Of a stretch of 64,000 bases of DNA, positions 62,946-64,000 are shown piece after piece; within the stretch, counting starts at the first letter, position 1; every line of letters begins with the position of its first letter. Origin of the DNA: Oleiagrimonas citrea (lineage in GTDB: Bacteria > Pseudomonadota > Gammaproteobacteria > Xanthomonadales > Rhodanobacteraceae); NCBI RefSeq assembly GCF_012395255.1, contig NZ_JAAZQD010000001.1, positions 248,001 through 312,000 on the forward strand. Reading direction: 5' to 3'. The notes beneath the pieces were generated by a model. That model worked only from the letters and a program-made list of their open reading frames with translations. It searched no databases and was not told the origin of the DNA. Made by a program: the position numbers and the translations under genes.

Positions 62946-64000
62946 CTAATTCTCCCCGTCTCCTTTCTCTGATTTTTCTTCTTCTTCGTCACCATGCTCT
63001 TCGAGTGAAGCCAGAAGGTGGGCCGCCTTGTCCGCCTGCGCGATGATCCGGCGCAGTGAACTGAAGCTGCGCAGCAGCGCGTCCATGCGGCCGATTTCGA
63101 GTTGGCCGGCAGCGCCGGCCGCCAGCAGACCTGCCTTGAGAGCCTGGTAGTCCGCCTCGAAGGCTTCCGCCTGGACGCGATCCAGCGGCGCGAATTCGTT
63201 CCGCGCCGGATCGAGGCATCGCAGCAACTGCTCGCCCTGCTGCAGCAGGGCACGGGTGGCGGTCTGCAACGGCTCGTGAAGTTGTGGGGGAGCAATCACC
63301 AGCTCGCCGCTCAACTCATGGCAGGTATCGTAGTAGCGCTGTACACGCAGCAGAGTCGCCATGGCCTGCGCACTGCGCTCGGACATCGAGCCACGATTGA
63401 CGCCGGTGACGAAATCGTGGATTCGCTGACTCAGCGAGATATAGGCTGCCGCTTCCTGGGGCCGGTGGTCATCGCCATGCCAGTGACCCAAACGTGCCCA
63501 GGCGGCCGTCAAGGCGATATCGCCCAGGCGCTGCAATTCCCGCCGCATGGCATCGGCCGCCAGCGACGGCACCGAGGCGACGTTGCTGTCGAGATAGCGC
63601 GGCTGTCCGGCATCTTCATCGCGAGTGCGGAAGCGTCGCTTCAGAAAGATCGTCAGTCGACGCGCCAGTGGCCACATCAGCGCCACGCCCAGCACATTGA
63701 ACACGCTGTGGAAAATCGCCAGGCTCACCGCCGGCGAAGCCTTGAAACCCAGTAGACTGCGCACGCCTTCGACGCCATGGATCAGCAACGGCAGAAGAAG
63801 CAGCGCGACCGTGGCGGCCACCAGATTGAACGCTACGTGCGCACTGGCGGCCCGACGCGCATTGGGCGTGGCGCCGACCGCCGCCAGCAGTGCCGTCACT
63901 GTGGTGCCGATGTTGGAGCCGATCACCATCGCCGCAGCGGCGGTCAGCGACACCACCCCGCCCTGGGCCAGCGTCAGGGTGATGGCCAGCACGGCGCTCG
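62946..64000 (-). CDS. Na/Pi cotransporter family protein, 5' part beyond the window
   Basis: The frame runs off the right edge, so the first membrane repeat is missing. Present are the second Na/Pi repeat with A-I-T-L-T-L-A-Q-G-G-V-V and G-S-N-I-G-T-T-V-T-A-L-L, three or four membrane segments, then a PhoU-like helical cytoplasmic domain of about 200 residues (R-E-L-Q-R-L-G-D-I-A-L-T-A and S-L-S-Q-R-I-H-D-F-V-T-G-V). The end is acidic and lysine-rich (D-E-E-E-E-K-S-E-K-G-D). Likely sodium-dependent phosphate transport. Confidence 0.88.
   Translation of the reverse strand, partial: SAVLAITLTLAQGGVVSLTAAAAMVIGSNIGTTVTALLAAVGATPNARRAASAHVAFNLVAATVALLLLPLLIHGVEGVRSLLGFKASPAVSLAIFHSVFNVLGVALMWPLARRLTIFLKRRFRTRDEDAGQPRYLDSNVASVPSLAADAMRRELQRLGDIALTAAWARLGHWHGDDHRPQEAAAYISLSQRIHDFVTGVNRGSMSERSAQAMATLLRVQRYYDTCHELSGELVIAPPQLHEPLQTATRALLQQGEQLLRCLDPARNEFAPLDRVQAEAFEADYQALKAGLLAAGAAGQLEIGRMDALLRSFSSLRRIIAQADKAAHLLASLEEHGDEEEEKSEKGDGEN

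Overview
This window is a GC-rich stretch of bacterial chromosome. Gene content points to the Gammaproteobacteria, order Xanthomonadales (Lysobacterales), most likely Rhodanobacteraceae (Rhodanobacter, Dyella or Luteibacter-like). The pointers are the yhbY / rlmE-ftsH arrangement, a secreted alpha-amino-acid ester hydrolase of the Xanthomonas type, and a saccharopine-dehydrogenase-like / DUF4166 / DUF393 operon. Many secreted hydrolases and several cyclic-di-GMP proteins fit the same picture. This is inference from family recognition; there is no rRNA gene to settle it. I see no tRNA, insertion sequence, prophage or CRISPR array.

Layout. 1-5.0 kb: a HEPN-like gene cut by the left edge, a strong bidirectional terminator, the core block ftsH-rlmE, divergent yhbY, a Mth938-domain gene and a DUF998 membrane protein. 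5.3-12.4 kb: flavin reductase with a membrane protein, an LLM flavin oxidoreductase, a type-B carboxylesterase, then an HD-GYP / EAL cyclic-di-GMP pair. 12.7-15.2 kb: a tight four-gene leftward operon (saccharopine-dehydrogenase-like, DUF4166, DUF393, FKBP). 15.4-18.4 kb: AgcS amino-acid symporter, ZntB-type zinc transporter, fasciclin protein. 18.7-29.2 kb: LpxH-like phosphoesterase, small membrane or secreted proteins, esterase, GNAT, SGNH hydrolase, subtilisin-like protease, YkgJ protein, proline-rich membrane diguanylate cyclase, EEP-family nuclease-like protein. 29.3-37.5 kb: GH3 beta-glucosidase behind a LacI-type operator, lipoprotein hydrolase, DUF3011 protein, DUF442 phosphatase, M14 peptidase, sulfatase. 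37.6-45.9 kb: soxR with a canonical SoxR operator and an uncharacterised divergent target, FAD monooxygenase, M61 peptidase, a Gly/Gln/His-rich orphan, beta-lactamase-like serine hydrolase, DUF2189 membrane protein. 46.2-50.7 kb: POT peptide transporter, tex, trxC. 51.0-57.4 kb: YrhK protein, a basic orphan, a two-gene MNIO (DUF692) / small Cys-motif peptide operon, alpha-amino-acid ester hydrolase, mtfA. 57.5-64 kb: an autoregulated-looking PadR operon, two tiny leftward genes, an orphan GspE/PilB-type ATPase, secreted small proteins, and the C-terminal part of a Na/Pi cotransporter cut by the right edge.

How genes work together. Secreted or periplasmic hydrolases (carboxylesterase, S8, GH3, M14, M61, AEH, SGNH) plus peptide and alanine/glycine transporters suggest a scavenger of peptides and glycosides. 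Cyclic-di-GMP turnover is represented by a diguanylate cyclase, an EAL phosphodiesterase with a degenerate GGDEF, and an HD-GYP protein whose HD pair reads FD. The best candidate for an undescribed system is 52424-54108: a 78-residue peptide with a C-A-A-C-x-S-G-x-D motif, overlapping by 4 nt a 483-residue DUF692 protein that carries an extra C-terminal domain resembling the usual separate partner protein. This looks like a self-contained RiPP-type modification operon.

Limits: all calls are by reading motifs, without database searches. Start codons were chosen from visible ribosome-binding sites and family-typical N-termini.
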